Below, piece after piece: positions 32,538 to 44,500 of a stretch of DNA of 64,000 bases; within the stretch, counting starts at the first letter, position 1, and each line of letters begins with the position of its first letter. The DNA is from Capronia americana (taxonomy: Eukaryota > Ascomycota > Eurotiomycetes > Chaetothyriales > Herpotrichiellaceae). A program made the position numbers and the translations under genes. The notes under the pieces were generated by a model. That model saw only the letters and a program-made list of their open reading frames with translations. It had not been told where the DNA came from and searched no databases. The stretch spans positions 620,001-684,000 of the forward strand of contig JADWQD010000005.1 in NCBI GenBank assembly GCA_016110215.1, in the 5' to 3' direction.

Positions 32538-33558
32538 TCAATAAGAGGACGGAACAACACTGAGGCGACCACCATCTGTAACGACCACGCAACCATTGAT
32601 ATACGCACCAGCCCTTGAACAAAGCCACAAGATGACACCAGCCATATCCTGCTCATCACCAGTTCTTGTTGCAGGGACAACATCTTTGCTAAATGCACCT
32701 TCGATGTTGTGAATCTCCGTCTTGCCTTGGGCTTGATACATGCCGTGCGTCATCTCCGAGTAGTAAAGGCCCGGTGCTATCACATTTGCTCTTATATCAT
32801 AGGGTACCAACGACGTCGCCAACTGCTTAGTCATGTGGATCACGGCAGCTTTGCTGGGCCCATAAGAGTAGTTCCCCAGCGGCTTTCGATTGTAGCCACC
32901 AATGCTCCCTGTGGTAATGATCTGTGGGCGAGGAGTGAAGTTGTCCTTGGTTGGAGCTGGCCTCTTCTTGTTTGCTGCATCCAGCAGCGGTAGGAACGCA
33001 GCAACAGTAAAGTGGATGCCCGTAAGGTTGACCGCGTATGTGGAATTCACTTCTTCTGGCTCCGGCTTCCACATGTTCTGGGTAAGTTCTTCGATGGATA
33101 CTGGCTTCTGGTCCTTGTCCAGCGTCGGCACTGATGGGCCAGAGATGCCGCTGTTTGCAACGAGGACATCGATGTGGTCGACTTGTGCTTTGACTTTCTC
33201 GAAACACTGCTGTAAAGACTGCTTGGAAGTGACATCGCCGACCAGGGGGATGATGGTGCCTCCGGGAACAGAGTCTGCCGTCTCTTTCAAGTTGCTCTCC
33301 CGGCGGCCGATGATGAAGACCTTCGATGCTCCATTAGCAGCCAATGCCCTTGCCATCATGCGCCCAAGCCCTAATGCATTTGTTAATAGGTGTACAAGGA
33401 GTGTGACCTCGGATCCAGCATTATGATCGTAGCCGCACCTCAATCAAAGATTCAAAGGGCGTTCACATACCAGAGCCGGCGCCAGTGACGACAGCCACCA
33501 GGCCATTGACGTTGAATAGGTTCGCAGCCTCAATTAGGGTAGTATCGGCGACCGACAT
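32538..33558 (-). CDS. Short-chain dehydrogenase/reductase
   Basis: Two exons, complement(join(32538..33370,33471..33558)), give 306 residues. The intron splits the cofactor motif and its removal restores TGAGSGLG (residues 25-32), the Rossmann TGxxxGxG signature. Downstream are the structural VANSG strand (NAG equivalent), the catalytic Ser at about 185 (TTGSIGGY), and Tyr199-x3-Lys203 (YSYGPSK). All are intact. The loop after IIGRR favours NADP(H), since arginines follow the second strand. The C-terminal part (YYSEMTHGMYQAQGK to INGCVVVTDGG) is typical of classical SDRs of the 'gluconate dehydrogenase-like' kind. The substrate is unknown. The start is the first ATG at 33558, and the N-terminal helix before the nucleotide-binding strand is a normal length. 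Confidence 0.92.
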
Positions 33559-34085
33559 TTCGACAGTGCCTGTAAACTTCACTTGGCAATGTGTCAGGCT
33601 TCTCTGTGTTTTAGGAGCAATGCCTTTTATGTTTTTTAATAATATTAGCGAAGGACAGCGAAGGTTAGCAATCACGTAGATAACGGATTAGATGTTGTCA
33701 TGAGGAAAGATTTCTGTCAACGGTGGTCGGGCAATGTCCGTTGGTGGAACGCTGGTTCGGCTATTTCGCCGGACATACCATCAACCAAATGGAAGAACCA
33801 AACATGCACACGACTGACATGAATAACCGACCCCTTTACTATTCGGATTTAGCAGCTGCTTTGATGTCGAGAACTCCTGTGTTTGGAGTAGCAGTGCGAG
33901 TCGTTGTAATGTTGATAAGCTTACTCGCCTAGAACCTGAAGAGAATTACCTTTAACATGGCTCCAGGGCCTCCCATGCTGACATGATCATGTTCATTAAT
34001 CTATCACGGCTCGCCACAAACAGAACCTTCCCTCGGAGGTAAAGATCGGATCAGAACAATTTGTATCAACGAACGCGTGCGTGCT
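33559..34085. other. Intergenic, SDR promoter side
   Basis: About 530 bp of 5' flank of the SDR gene and 3' flank of the repeat protein. Nothing specific was seen. Confidence 0.4.
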
Positions 34086-34691
34086 TCAATGCTTTCCCAT
34101 ACCAAACTTGCCCTTAAGTCTGTGGAGTCCCTTTGAAGGCTCATAGCTCTCGCCGCGATCACCACTTGTCTTTGCATGCGAGCCATCCGGCATTGTACCT
34201 GGACTAACGTCACGCTGCTCGCTACGTTTTCTGGATGCATGCCCTTGTTCATCACTGGAATTGGCCTTCGCGACTAAGGAACCGTTCGAGACAGAGGTAT
34301 TGGTCGGTTGGGAGGATACTGTGCTCTCTGCGATCGGCCTCTATTAGCAAGAACCACAAAACGGGCGGCGGTTGTTACAGCTACCTCCAGCATTTCCTTG
34401 ATCATAGGGCTCAGTTGCTGTGCCCTTGCCTTGCACGCCCGAAAGCGGTTCCTGGCCTGAGTGCACACTGATCTGCTCTGTGACGTGCGGCTGCTCAGTA
34501 TGAATGGGTCAGATGGGAGCGTTTGTGTGACATCTACCTGGCGCATTGCCTTGGTCGTATGGCTCGTCCGCAGTTCCTTTGCCCTGAATACCTGATGCTG
34601 GCTCCTCGCCAGAGTGCGCAGTTGCTGTACCCATGTCCTTAGTTTTGGTGCGCGTAAGTATCCGATCGACAATGTCAGGATGAGAAGACAT
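34086..34691 (-). CDS. Hydrophilic 162-residue protein with exon-borne repeat modules
   Basis: Three exons, complement(join(34086..34327,34385..34477,34538..34691)). Exon 1 ends with HSGEEPASGIQGKGTADEPY-DQGNAP, and exon 2 carries the closely matching HSGQEPLSGVQGKGTATEPY-DQGNAG. These are about 26 residues with six differences, so one module sits in each exon. Exon 3 encodes a Ser/Asn/Lys-rich tail ending GLHRLKGKFGMGKH. The acceptor of exon 3 is the CGCAG at 34328-34332, not the TAG 13 bases earlier, because only that one keeps a long open frame. The protein has almost no hydrophobic residues, no signal peptide and no membrane helix. It resembles hydrophilin-like or conidiation-type small proteins in composition, but I do not recognise a family. 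Internal repeat conservation and three compatible splice junctions support a real gene. Confidence 0.75.
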
Positions 34692-35335
34692 TGTTGCAAG
34701 GGGAGCGACTGCGACAGGCCAAGATTAATGCACTCTGAGTGTTAGAAAACGCAGGGTCAATACGGGCTCGGATGCGTAGACTGAAACGGGTCGTATTATT
34801 TAAGCACGGGCATGCCCAAGTTATGAGCAACCAGTCTTATCTGCGGCTCAGATCTGACATTCAGCTTGTTCTCGCCCTGTTTGACTGCGATCTCACTTCG
34901 TAAGGGCAGGTGTAGCCGACGTCATCGGCCTACCCACTGGACGTCATACCCCTCGCCTAGGAATAAAGCTCGAAGGAACAGAAGCTCAACCTGCCGCTGG
35001 GGCATGTATCGGCAAGACTCGTCCGAAGGTTACATTCCCGGAAGGCCCAAAGAGACCTCCCAAAGGGCTACCAGTAGAGTACCAAGCCCTGAACTGATCT
35101 GTCGAGATATTCTGCTGCATCGTGACACCAGCGATGCGCACGACCCCACGTGGTCGATGACCGGAGAGTGAGGGGCTAGGCGATTCGCTTTCCGGAGTGG
35201 CACCCAGGCTGCATACGGCGCTGCCAAGCTATGCAGCGTTTTCCTGCTCGGCGGTAGAAATTCTCCGCGCACCATACACCGACGTAACGTGCAACAGGGC
35301 CATTACCAGGCTGAATTTGAGGCACTGGGGCAAGA
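34692..35335. other. Intergenic divergent promoter region
   Basis: About 640 bp separate the divergent repeat-protein and NCS2 genes. Only short chance frames were seen. Confidence 0.4.
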
Positions 35336-36415
35336 ATGACAGAGACCGTATCTGCCAATGCCTGTGTCGACTGTCAGGACCATGAGGCCAGTCTCACCAT
35401 CCGAGCTCGGCGCTTGTGTGCCGCCTGTTTCATCCGCTATGTAAACTCCAAAATCCTCAAGCGAATGGAGTCCTATGGATTCAAAACCCTTGCTGGAGAT
35501 CAGAAGCGTCGATTGTTACTCCCTCTATCCGGCGGCATCTCCTCCCTTGTTCTGCTACAAGTGCTCGACGCTCAGCTTCGGAAGCAAATTGGAAACCGCA
35601 ACAGAACTGCCTACGATCTCATCATTGCGCGTGTTGTGCTCCCAGAGACAAGAGATCTAGACGCCGTCGAGAGCGAGTATCAGACACTAGCCCAGAGATT
35701 CCCCTTGCACAACTTTCTCCCTCTTGTGCCTCTTCATGATGTACTTCACATGGACTCAACGATACGTCAGGATCTCTCACACCTTGGCATTGCACCTCAG
35801 TCTGGCGGATCGGACGAAGAGATCCTGGAAAGGATAATATCGTGCGCTACTTCTGTCACGGCAAGAGCAGACTTGCAATCTATCCTCCTTCAGCGGCTAC
35901 TCGTATCGATTGCGAAGCATCAAAATTGCGAAGGCGTGCTCTGGGGTCATTCAGACAGCCGCTTGGCCGCTCTTGCACTCGCGGACGTCGCGAAGGGGAG
36001 AGGTGGGTCGGTCTCTTCATCGATCGCTGATGGTCCGTCTCTGCACGGCATCAACTTCAATTATCCCACTCGTGACCTTTTTAAGGTCGAGCTTCAAACT
36101 TATGCGCAAGCTTTATCCGAACCTCTAGTATCCGAGGGCCAGGACGATGCGGTGGAGCAGCCCACATCAAGCATTAGAAGTGTTTCAATCGACAACCTCC
36201 TCAGCAATTACATAACGTTGCAGGGGGAGAAATACCCAAGCATCATGGCAAACGTGGTACGGACTGTGAGTAAACTTCAAGTCAGAAGCACGGGAAACGA
36301 TATGGTGACATGCTGCTTCTGTGTCGCGCCGATGAATCGAGCTTCCGACAACTCAGGCGAAAGTCAGTATCTGTGTTATGGATGTGCAAGAATGAAACAA
36401 GACCTCAAGAACTGA
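35336..36415 (+). CDS. NCS2: Cytoplasmic tRNA 2-thiolation protein 2
   Basis: An intronless gene of 359 codons. With Ncs6/Ctu1 it forms the complex that thiolates U34 of Lys, Glu and Gln tRNAs, using sulfur from the Urm1 pathway. The N-terminus has a zinc-binding set, CVDC followed by CAAC (about residues 10-33). LLLPLSGGISSLVLLQVLD is the PP-loop position; the catalytic Asp of SGGxDS is replaced, as is usual for this subunit. The C-terminus has a second cysteine set, CCFC and CYGC. LVSIAKHQNCEGVLWGHSDS is the conserved adenine-nucleotide hydrolase block. It is convergent with the DUF4112 gene, only 146 bp away. The start is the first ATG and gives the expected N-terminus. Confidence 0.93.
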   Translation: MTETVSANACVDCQDHEASLTIRARRLCAACFIRYVNSKILKRMESYGFKTLAGDQKRRLLLPLSGGISSLVLLQVLDAQLRKQIGNRNRTAYDLIIARVVLPETRDLDAVESEYQTLAQRFPLHNFLPLVPLHDVLHMDSTIRQDLSHLGIAPQSGGSDEEILERIISCATSVTARADLQSILLQRLLVSIAKHQNCEGVLWGHSDSRLAALALADVAKGRGGSVSSSIADGPSLHGINFNYPTRDLFKVELQTYAQALSEPLVSEGQDDAVEQPTSSIRSVSIDNLLSNYITLQGEKYPSIMANVVRTVSKLQVRSTGNDMVTCCFCVAPMNRASDNSGESQYLCYGCARMKQDLKN

Positions 36416-36561
36416 AGCACACGGTGAGGTGATGGATTCATTCATGACCTCAGTTCGATTGTCTCGTATTACAGGATAAGGAACGCTCATCGCTTGCTGC
36501 CGCTTGAACCGACCCTTTGCATAATCTGAACTCCAGCAAGCCAACTATCTCAGGTTTTAGC

Positions 36562-37397
36562 TCAACGAGTGCGAGCAGGCAATGGAGGTTGGACACCTCC
36601 CCCTGCCTCGAGATCACGCTGCCTATCTCGGTTGGACCTTCTGGACTCTCGTTGCGAGGTGTATCTTGGAGGAGGGCCATTCTGAGCATTCAGCACAGCT
36701 TCATCGCTCTGGTAATCCCACTCGTCGGGCAGAGATGGATCCGCCACGTTGGCCTGTGGAGTGCCCTCAATCCTCTTCTTGCCACGAGCACGCAATTCCT
36801 TCTCAAGAAGTACAACGTTTCGGGTGTTGCATTTGTATGCTGCATCGACCAGATCGCCAACGAAGGGAATCAGGCCAACCACAAAGTCAATCATGACGTT
36901 CATTTGCATTCGCATTTTGACAGAGGACGGCAGTCCAGGTTCGACAGAGCAGCAGGTTCGGTAAACCATGAGCGCGAGGGCCAAGTCGGCAAAGTCGCCA
37001 ATGCTAAAGCATTGTTAGTCTTGAGATTTGTTCGAACAGGGACGTTGAGCTAGACTCACGCAGGGACAAGACCAATGACTGCACCCCAGCCGAATCTTGT
37101 GCCCAAAAAGCTTCCGAGACACAGATCGATGCGGTATGCTCGTCTCTTCGCCTTTGTAAGAATCTTCTCCTCCTCTCGTGTCAAGCCGAGGGGAAGAGCT
37201 CGCTTTCTCTTCTTGGTTGTTTTGTATAGCCCACCCAGCCTGGTGGCAGGTACTGTCTCAAAGTAGGGATCCTGCGCTTGAGTCAGCATCTGGAATCATG
37301 TCCTGGTGCTAAAAATGCTTACCTCATTACCCTGGTTATTTGACGAGTTCTCCTTGAATAGCCTCCTGGCCACTAACTTCGCTGCATAGGAAGTCAT
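36562..37397 (-). CDS. DUF4112 membrane protein
   Basis: Three exons, complement(join(36562..37003,37060..37271,37323..37397)), give 242 residues. The DUF4112 (PF13430) core spans RRAYRIDLCLGSFLGTRFGW and GAVIGLVPAIGDFADLALALM, continuing to DFVVGLIPFVGDLVDAAYK. The twin phrases GLVPAIGD and GLIPFVGD are the family signature and lie at the ends of two hydrophobic helices. The N-terminus MTSYAAKLVARRLFKENSSN is short and basic, and the C-terminal 80 residues are charged and disordered with an Arg-rich end. The family occurs in bacteria and fungi; its role is unknown, and a small integral membrane protein is all that can be said. The exon 2/3 join falls inside the first signature, which confirms the splice. 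Confidence 0.9.
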
Positions 37398-37974
37398 GTT
37401 GACGGCAGTTGTGTTCGAATGCGCCTGGAAAGGTAGGATGGATACTAGAAGATGGTGGATTGTAGGAGGGTGGGAGTGAGAAATGAGAGTACAAAGAGTC
37501 GGAATTGGGCTTTATGTCATGGCAAAAATAACGATTCAAACAAAGGCATGGCAAGCATCGTCAGAAGCCTGCTTGGGCTGCTGTAATTGATTGGCATCCA
37601 AAGATCGTCAAACGGTGCGTTAGACGCGCTCGAATTCAAGAAATTGGGCCGGAAACCGCATGGGCTTAGACGTCATTCAGCCTGTCACCTCATCTCTAGC
37701 TGTGGCTGTGCTACGCCACAACTGCGCGGCGTTGCACCGCCTCCTGCATCCAGAATCCCTTCTTCGGTGTCGTTCTTCGACCCCTGCGCTCTAACGCAAT
37801 CACAACCCCACAGATCTAAACCGACTAGCCGCCACATCCTCTTGGACACGGTCGATTGCCAGCTGGACGAGGTGACTGTGAACACAACAGTCCGTCACTT
37901 GCCGTGCAACATATGAGAGATCTCCAGGGTCGTGGAGATGATCAAGTACCCTGACCAACCCATCATTCCGAGAA
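37398..37974. other. Intergenic divergent promoter region of DUF4112 and DCP2 genes
   Basis: No supportable gene. The region just before the DCP2 start might hide a further small 5' exon (see the DCP2 entry). Confidence 0.4.
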
Positions 37975-40710
37975 ATGCAGCTGGAGGACTGTAAGATGCC
38001 TACCCAAACATGATTGTGCTTAGGTCCATGCTAACGCGGAGTGCTGTCAGGGCTCGATGACCTTTGTGTCCGTTTCATTATAAACCTACCGCCGGAGGAG
38101 CTCGAGTCTGTGGAGCGCATCTGCTTCCAGGTCGAGGAGGCACAATGGTTCTACGAAGACTTCATCAGGCCGCTTGACCCTTCCTTGCCTTCTCTTTCAC
38201 TGCGAGCTTTCAGTCTGCGCATCTTCCAGCACTGTCCGCTGTTCTCACAATGGTCGGCACAACACCATACCACTGCCTTCGCCGAGTTCTTAGCCTACAA
38301 GTCGCGCGTCCCTGTTCGCGGAGCTATCTTGTTGAGTGAGGCTATGGATGAGGTCGTGCTTGTGAAAGGGTGGAAAAAGAGTGCAAATTGGAGCTTCCCC
38401 CGTGGCAAGATCAACAAGGACGAGAACGACCTCGACTGCGCGGTACGCGAAGTCTACGAAGAGACTGGCTTTGATGCGCGTGAGGCCGGACTTGTGAAGG
38501 ACGAGAAGGACATGAAATACATTGAAGTGACGATGAGAGAACAACACATGAGGCTATATGTCTTCCGAGGAGTACCAAAAGACACACATTTTGAAGCAAA
38601 GACAAGGAAGGAAATCAGCAAGATTGAGTGGTACAAGCTGACGGATCTACCAACGTTGAAGAAGAGTCGACAGCATGAAGGAAGCGGCACAGATCACGCG
38701 TCTCTCAACGTGAACAAGTTCTATATGGTAGCTCCTTTTTTGAATCCACTCAAGAAATGGATTGCCCAACAACGAAAGAAGGAGAATCGATACAGCTCAC
38801 ACCTTGCGGCTCCTCCGATGGTTCTGGAGGATGTGGCCACGGAGGAAGAAAGAGACACTGATGATATTGGGGCACAACTCGCCGAAGCAGCGCCGACGGC
38901 CATCAGCGATCTTCCTGAGGTTACTGCCCCTTCTGTGGCCGACCCGACCTCGCATCTTAAGGAAATGCTCAATATTGGATCGCAACCTATCCAGCATCCT
39001 GCGGCACTGCAACCGAGCCATATGCCGCAGATTGACACCCACAAGTCGAACGCCCTTCTGGCCCTGTTACGAGGAAAGCCGCAAGATCAGTCTGGTGCTA
39101 TTCCCCATACCCCTGTGGACCAAATTTCAATGCCGCCTGAGGTTCAACGTTCACCACACAGATCCCATGTACGACAGCCCCAGATTGATCACGCTCAGCC
39201 GCCGCCAGTATTTTCGCCGCCTCATCTTCGTCAACTGCGACCCGAAATCCAGCACTCCTTCTCCAGACCGCAAGAAGCCGCTGACTATTCCATGACACCT
39301 ACTTACCCTGGACAATCGACTCCACTGGTCGCACCATATCAAAGAACCGGTGATCCTTTAGCTGTGCCGCAAGGAGCATCGCAGCCGCATTCAGCCGCAG
39401 TACCTCCGGCCAGTGCACTGCCTAAATTGACCAACCATACCAAAGCCCTGTTGGACGTCTTCAAACGAACATCAAGCACACCTGATCTCCCCATGATCCC
39501 GATCGGAGTCGAAAGGTCAACCGCTCTTCCCGACCTTGACAGGTCGCGTCAGTCTGAAGTACAGCCACAGGGTCTCCATAACCAGCGCGAAAGTGACCAA
39601 ACTCCTAAGGCTTCCAGCACAGATTTTGTTTATCCTGCGTCGAACCCAATCTTGCGACCATCTGCAGTCGCGAGCCTTGAGAATCAGGTCTCATCATTGC
39701 TGTCCTTAAGACGTCCTCAAGACGCACAGAGAACGTCTCTTCTTGAACTTTTCAACCAACCGTCGACACCGAAGACTGTGCCTGCAAGTGCTCAGCCTGC
39801 CGCACCAGTCGAGCTGGCAGCGACAGCGGCCCATACTCCTGAAAAGCCAAAAGCCAACAAGGATGATCTCCTTCTGACTCTACTCAGGCACGGCAATCAG
39901 GAAGCAGCTACGAAAGCCGCCGAAGCAAAACGACCGGCGCCAAGAGAAGGTGAGACCGCCGCTACGGTCAGTGGACCACTGAATCAACCTGTGTTTGAAG
40001 GTGTACACAGGAGTGCGAAGCGCGGGAGCAATGAATTGGGCCGGAGTCGGCTCACTGCCAATCGAACACTCTACGACCCTAACGCGCCGACACCGGTCAA
40101 AATATTGACACGATCTGAGGAGCCGCGCCCGCAGCCTCCACGGTCACCAAGTGGCACCAAACCAGCCTCGAAACGGGCAGGGAGGGAGAAGGCCACTCCA
40201 AAGGAGCAGGCAAAGCCGTTTCAACCACAAATTCTTCGTCGGCCACAGACGGCCGAAGGTGCTGCTTCTGGTGTGCTTCCACTTTCCAGCGAGGCTGCGA
40301 CTCAGCAGCCTTCTTCGACCCCTACTGCTCCCTCCTCGGCCGTTCCCAGCACTGCTATCGGCGAAAAATTGATACCGAGCAGGAAAACATCGCAAACGGA
40401 TGCGCAGAAGCAAACACTACTGTCACTTTTCGGTGGGCAGCTGGACACGACGCCGAAGGCAACGACATTGCAGCCGAGTCCCGGAATGGTGTCGCCGTTG
40501 ACGTCGAGTCAAATCATGAGTGCTAACGGCGAAGGGCCTGTGTCTGGTATTGAACCTATCTCGACCCGGACCTCGCGCGTGGGAAGCATGACCTCCATTG
40601 TGAGCGGAACCGGAACTGCCCGCCCGGTAGTTGAGAAGCGACAAACAGGTGCCGAGAACAAAGCTTTCCTTTTGGGCTATTTGGGCCGAATCGCCACGCA
40701 AGACCAATGA
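37975..40710 (+). CDS. DCP2: mRNA decapping enzyme subunit 2
   Basis: Two exons, join(37975..37990,38051..40710), give 891 residues. Exon 1 is 16 nt and encodes MQLED plus the first base of Trp; the join yields DWLDDLCVRFIINLP, the conserved start of the Dcp2 regulatory domain (about 1-95). The Nudix domain follows, with the signature G-x5-E-x7-REVYEETGF at about residues 124-147, including the glutamates that bind catalytic metal. Box B-like helices end near KKWIAQQRKKENR. Residues about 255-891 are disordered, Pro/Gln/Ser-rich and carry spaced leucine motifs (see findings). Dcp2 removes the 5' cap in P-bodies with Dcp1 and Edc3. Related proteins often have a few residues before the Met used here, so another tiny upstream exon is possible. 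Confidence 0.93.
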
Positions 40711-41547
40711 ATTAGGATGGCGGTGTGACGGTTTACGAAGGTTATGGAATCGGCACTCGGGCTCGATTTGACGAGCACATGCGGTACGTCTCGGAGGCGG
40801 CGACAATCACCTGTTGAGGTTTAAATACGAGGAGATGTCGTATTCGCTTTTGCCGTTCACCTCGTCAGAGCGGGGCGCTTTAATACTCGAGTGCACAAGT
40901 TATGCAAGATGCCGTCGAAATATTTTCCGTTTTTCCTCTCCGTCCTTTCACCTCGGTGGAGGTCTACCACTAGTTTTTTCTGAACTATCTCGAATGCGGT
41001 AAAAGGCGCGAGTGTCTTTGGTAAACATTTTATCACGAGTCGACCAATTGCTTGGCCACAAGGTGATGACCTCAGCCGCATGCTGGATCGTTGTTGCAAT
41101 GAGGCCTAGTCCACAGCGTGGTGAAGCGTGCCCGACGAGGCTAAGTGAGAGAGCGCGTAGGAATTGGTGTCGGCAGCCGAGTGGTCCCCGTCACAAGGCC
41201 ACCAGTTCACCGACCTCCAGGCCAGCTCGTCCAGAAGATGAAAGGGCAGAAGTTGCAGAATGCATTGATCAAACAATGAATTGCGTGCACATTTAGAGGT
41301 GATTCGGCGAGGGCACCTGATGCTGCGGTCAGCCGCGCCCGATCGCCAACCCGTACGCGCGGCGGCGGCAGCAGCAGGCAGATAGATAAATGCATGGTGA
41401 AATAGTCCAGAATGAAGAACAGATGCCCCTTGGAACCCGCCCCCATCAGCTAGACAATTGGTGGACTCCCGAGCCTCAATTGCTCTCCCTCTCACCGTTC
41501 ACTCTCGATGTCTCCCCTTTCACTCTTTCCCAGGCGGCAAGCTGGCA
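40711..41547. other. Intergenic between DCP2 and the WD40 gene
   Basis: About 840 bp of 3' flank and promoter. A CCAAT pentamer lies near 41043-41048. A 5'-UTR intron ending at TTTCCCAG (about 41525-41532) before the next gene is possible. No gene was seen. Confidence 0.4.
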
Positions 41548-44500
41548 ATGGTGGTGCCTCCTTCGCCCATCGGAGTGGGAGGAGGAAAGAGTGACGGAAA
41601 AGGAATGTTCCTCGCCGCGATCCAGGAAGCTGCTGAATCATCACCCGCGCCCACTCCAAGTGCCAGTCCCTCCCCAAGCGTCACTCCGGCTCCCACCTTT
41701 AGCAAGGTTGTCATACTCAACCATGGCACGATCCAGCAACAGCCATCGATGCATACAGTAGCAGCGGCCCTTGCCAACAGCGGTATGTTATTAGTGATAC
41801 TCAATCAGCGATTATCGTTCGTGTCCTCAGCTGCCCTCGCATCGTCCCGTCGTCCAGTTCATTAACCCACCCGTTTTGTCTCTTATGTGCTGACTGTACT
41901 TTCCCTCCTTCAGATGCGCAAGTCGCGAATGGCCTTGATCACGATTACATTTCCGGCCTGAAAAGACACACGGCCAGCTTTTCAGGCACCATGTCTCCAG
42001 TTGCGGCCGGAAGCTCGTCTGAGCTTCTCCCTGCCGCCGAATCTGTTCTGGATCCGATCTCACGGGTATTGTATACATACCCACTCATGTGTTGCCCGCC
42101 AGCTCATTCGAATATGCAGCAAATCCTAGAGAGGACCCAGTCTCAGAGCAAATTGCCCGGGTCGTTGCAAGGCGGTGTGTCGTCCAGGTCGCTTTATGCA
42201 GACTCCGGTTACTCCGATGATCAGTACTCGGCCAGCTTGGTAGCCGAGCCGACATCCTTGCGACGGGTTGATAGTAGCAACTCGGGCAAGGAAAAGAAGT
42301 AAGTCCAACACATCGTATTCATATCAGATGATGCCTGAGGAGACAGGCACCATCTTTTCTAGCCCCGCTCGTCCTACCCTTCTCTACGGATAAGCACCTT
42401 CTTTCCATGTCTTCTTCGGCGATCAATCGCTCTTGCGGCCGAGAGCTTCAGTCTGACCTGGTGTCCTGACCTCCCGGTATACTGATGGTGCATGTCTACA
42501 CAGGAAAGGGGTCTCCTTCCTCAGTCGAATAATGGGCAACAAGAAGCGAGACTCCTTCGAGCTTCACGACGACAATGCTTCAGAGATCGGTTCCGAGGTT
42601 CGACCCGCCGGCGTCGAGGCTGAGGTGTTCTCCCAACCCGTTGGCTTCATCCCCAAGTTTCCTGCGCCTCCGCGATACATCAAGGTCAAATCCCAGTACA
42701 GGAAACAGAAGGACTTCGACAGGCTGTTCCTCGCCCAGATCGTGCTGAATGCACCCTCCTCCAAAAGTCGCAAGGCTGAGATAGACTCGAAAATCCACGA
42801 CATTGGCGATACACCGGTCGCCGCTCCTCCCACGCCGCCGAGAAACTCTGCCAGCCATGCAATATGGGCGATGGAATTTTCAAGAGACGGAAGATACCTT
42901 GCTGCTGCGGGTCAGGACAAGAAGGTCAGGGTCTGGGAGGTCATATCGTCCGCTGAGGATCGGGACAACGAGGAAAAGATCTCCGAGACAAACAATGAGA
43001 ACATCAAGCTGAACGCCCCGGTATTCAAGAGCAAGCTGTGTCGGGAGTATGATGGCCACACCTCGAGTATTCTGGATCTCAGCTGGAGCAAGAACAACTT
43101 CTTACTGTCGTCGTCCATGGACAAGACCGTGCGGCTCTACCATGTGAGTCGGGCAGAATGCCTTTGCGCATTTAGACACAATGACTTTGTGACTTCGATT
43201 CAATTCCACCCCCGCGATGACCGCTTCTTCTTGGCTGGCTCGCTGGACTCGAAGATACGGTTGTGGAGTATCCCGGACAAGAACGTCGCGTATTGGGCAC
43301 AGGTTCCTGATATGGTTACTGCTGTGGCATTCACGCCTGATGGGAAGACTGCCATAGCCGGCTGCCTGAATGGGCTTTGCATACTGTATGACACCGAAGG
43401 TCTCAGAGCCCATTCCCAAATCCACGTCCGCTCAGCACGCGGCAAGAACGCGAAGGGAAGCAAGATCACGGGCATTGACACAATCGCTCTGCCACGGGAG
43501 GGTGCTCAACCGGATATCAAGCTGCTCATCACCAGCAATGACTCGAGGGTGCGGATGTACAATCTGAAGGACAGGACCCTGGAAGTGAAGTTTCGGGGAA
43601 ATGAAAACTCATGCAGCCAGATTCATGCTTCCTTTAGTGATGACGGGAAGTATGTGATTTGTGGGAGCGAGGACCGCAAGGTCTATATATGGCCTACAGC
43701 CGTCAATGAACGACCCGACAACGAAAAGAGGCCCATGGAGGTGTTTGAAGCTCATTCAGCCATCGTCACTACGGCGATAATGGCGCCGGAGAAGACGAGG
43801 CGGTTGCTTGCACAATCGGGCGATCCTTTGTACGACCTATGCAACCCACCACCGGTAACGTTGGTCAGCCGGGCAGATTCAGTCATTTCTTCCCGTGCGC
43901 CGACGAACAACAGTTCAGATGAGAAGCAAATCAAAGACGAGGCGAGGCTGTCAGAATCACCTAGACGTGCGCCAGCGACGCCAGCATATCTAAGCCGTCA
44001 CTCGCACCCGGGTGGTCAAATCATCGTGACGGCAGATTACACCGGACAGATCAAGATCTTCCGGCAAGATTGCGCTTTCCAGAAACGAAAAGCAGAGACA
44101 TGGGACACCAGCTCTACCTTTTCGAGGAAGATGCTCGGTCGAAGCGGCTCAGTGGCCACGAAGAACTCAGTGGCTACTTCGACCTCACACAGAAACTCCT
44201 TAGTGATGAATCCAAAGACGCAGTCAACCGATCGAATCTTGAGTTGGAGGAACTCGGTGAGCCCCACCGATACGGGCAACAACAATGCATCGACGAGCAT
44301 GTTGGAAATTCGTGGCTCGTTGAAGGATAATGAAAGGTCACGTAGCGCGTCACCCAGGAAGCTTCTTGGACATCGACTCTCACTCCACAAAACATCGCCT
44401 CCGCGGAAAGACAGCATCACATCTCCATCTTCCCCCGAGTATCACTCGCCGTTACAGCAATCGCAGAATGGGCCAGCGATCACAGTTCAGTCGCCGCTCG

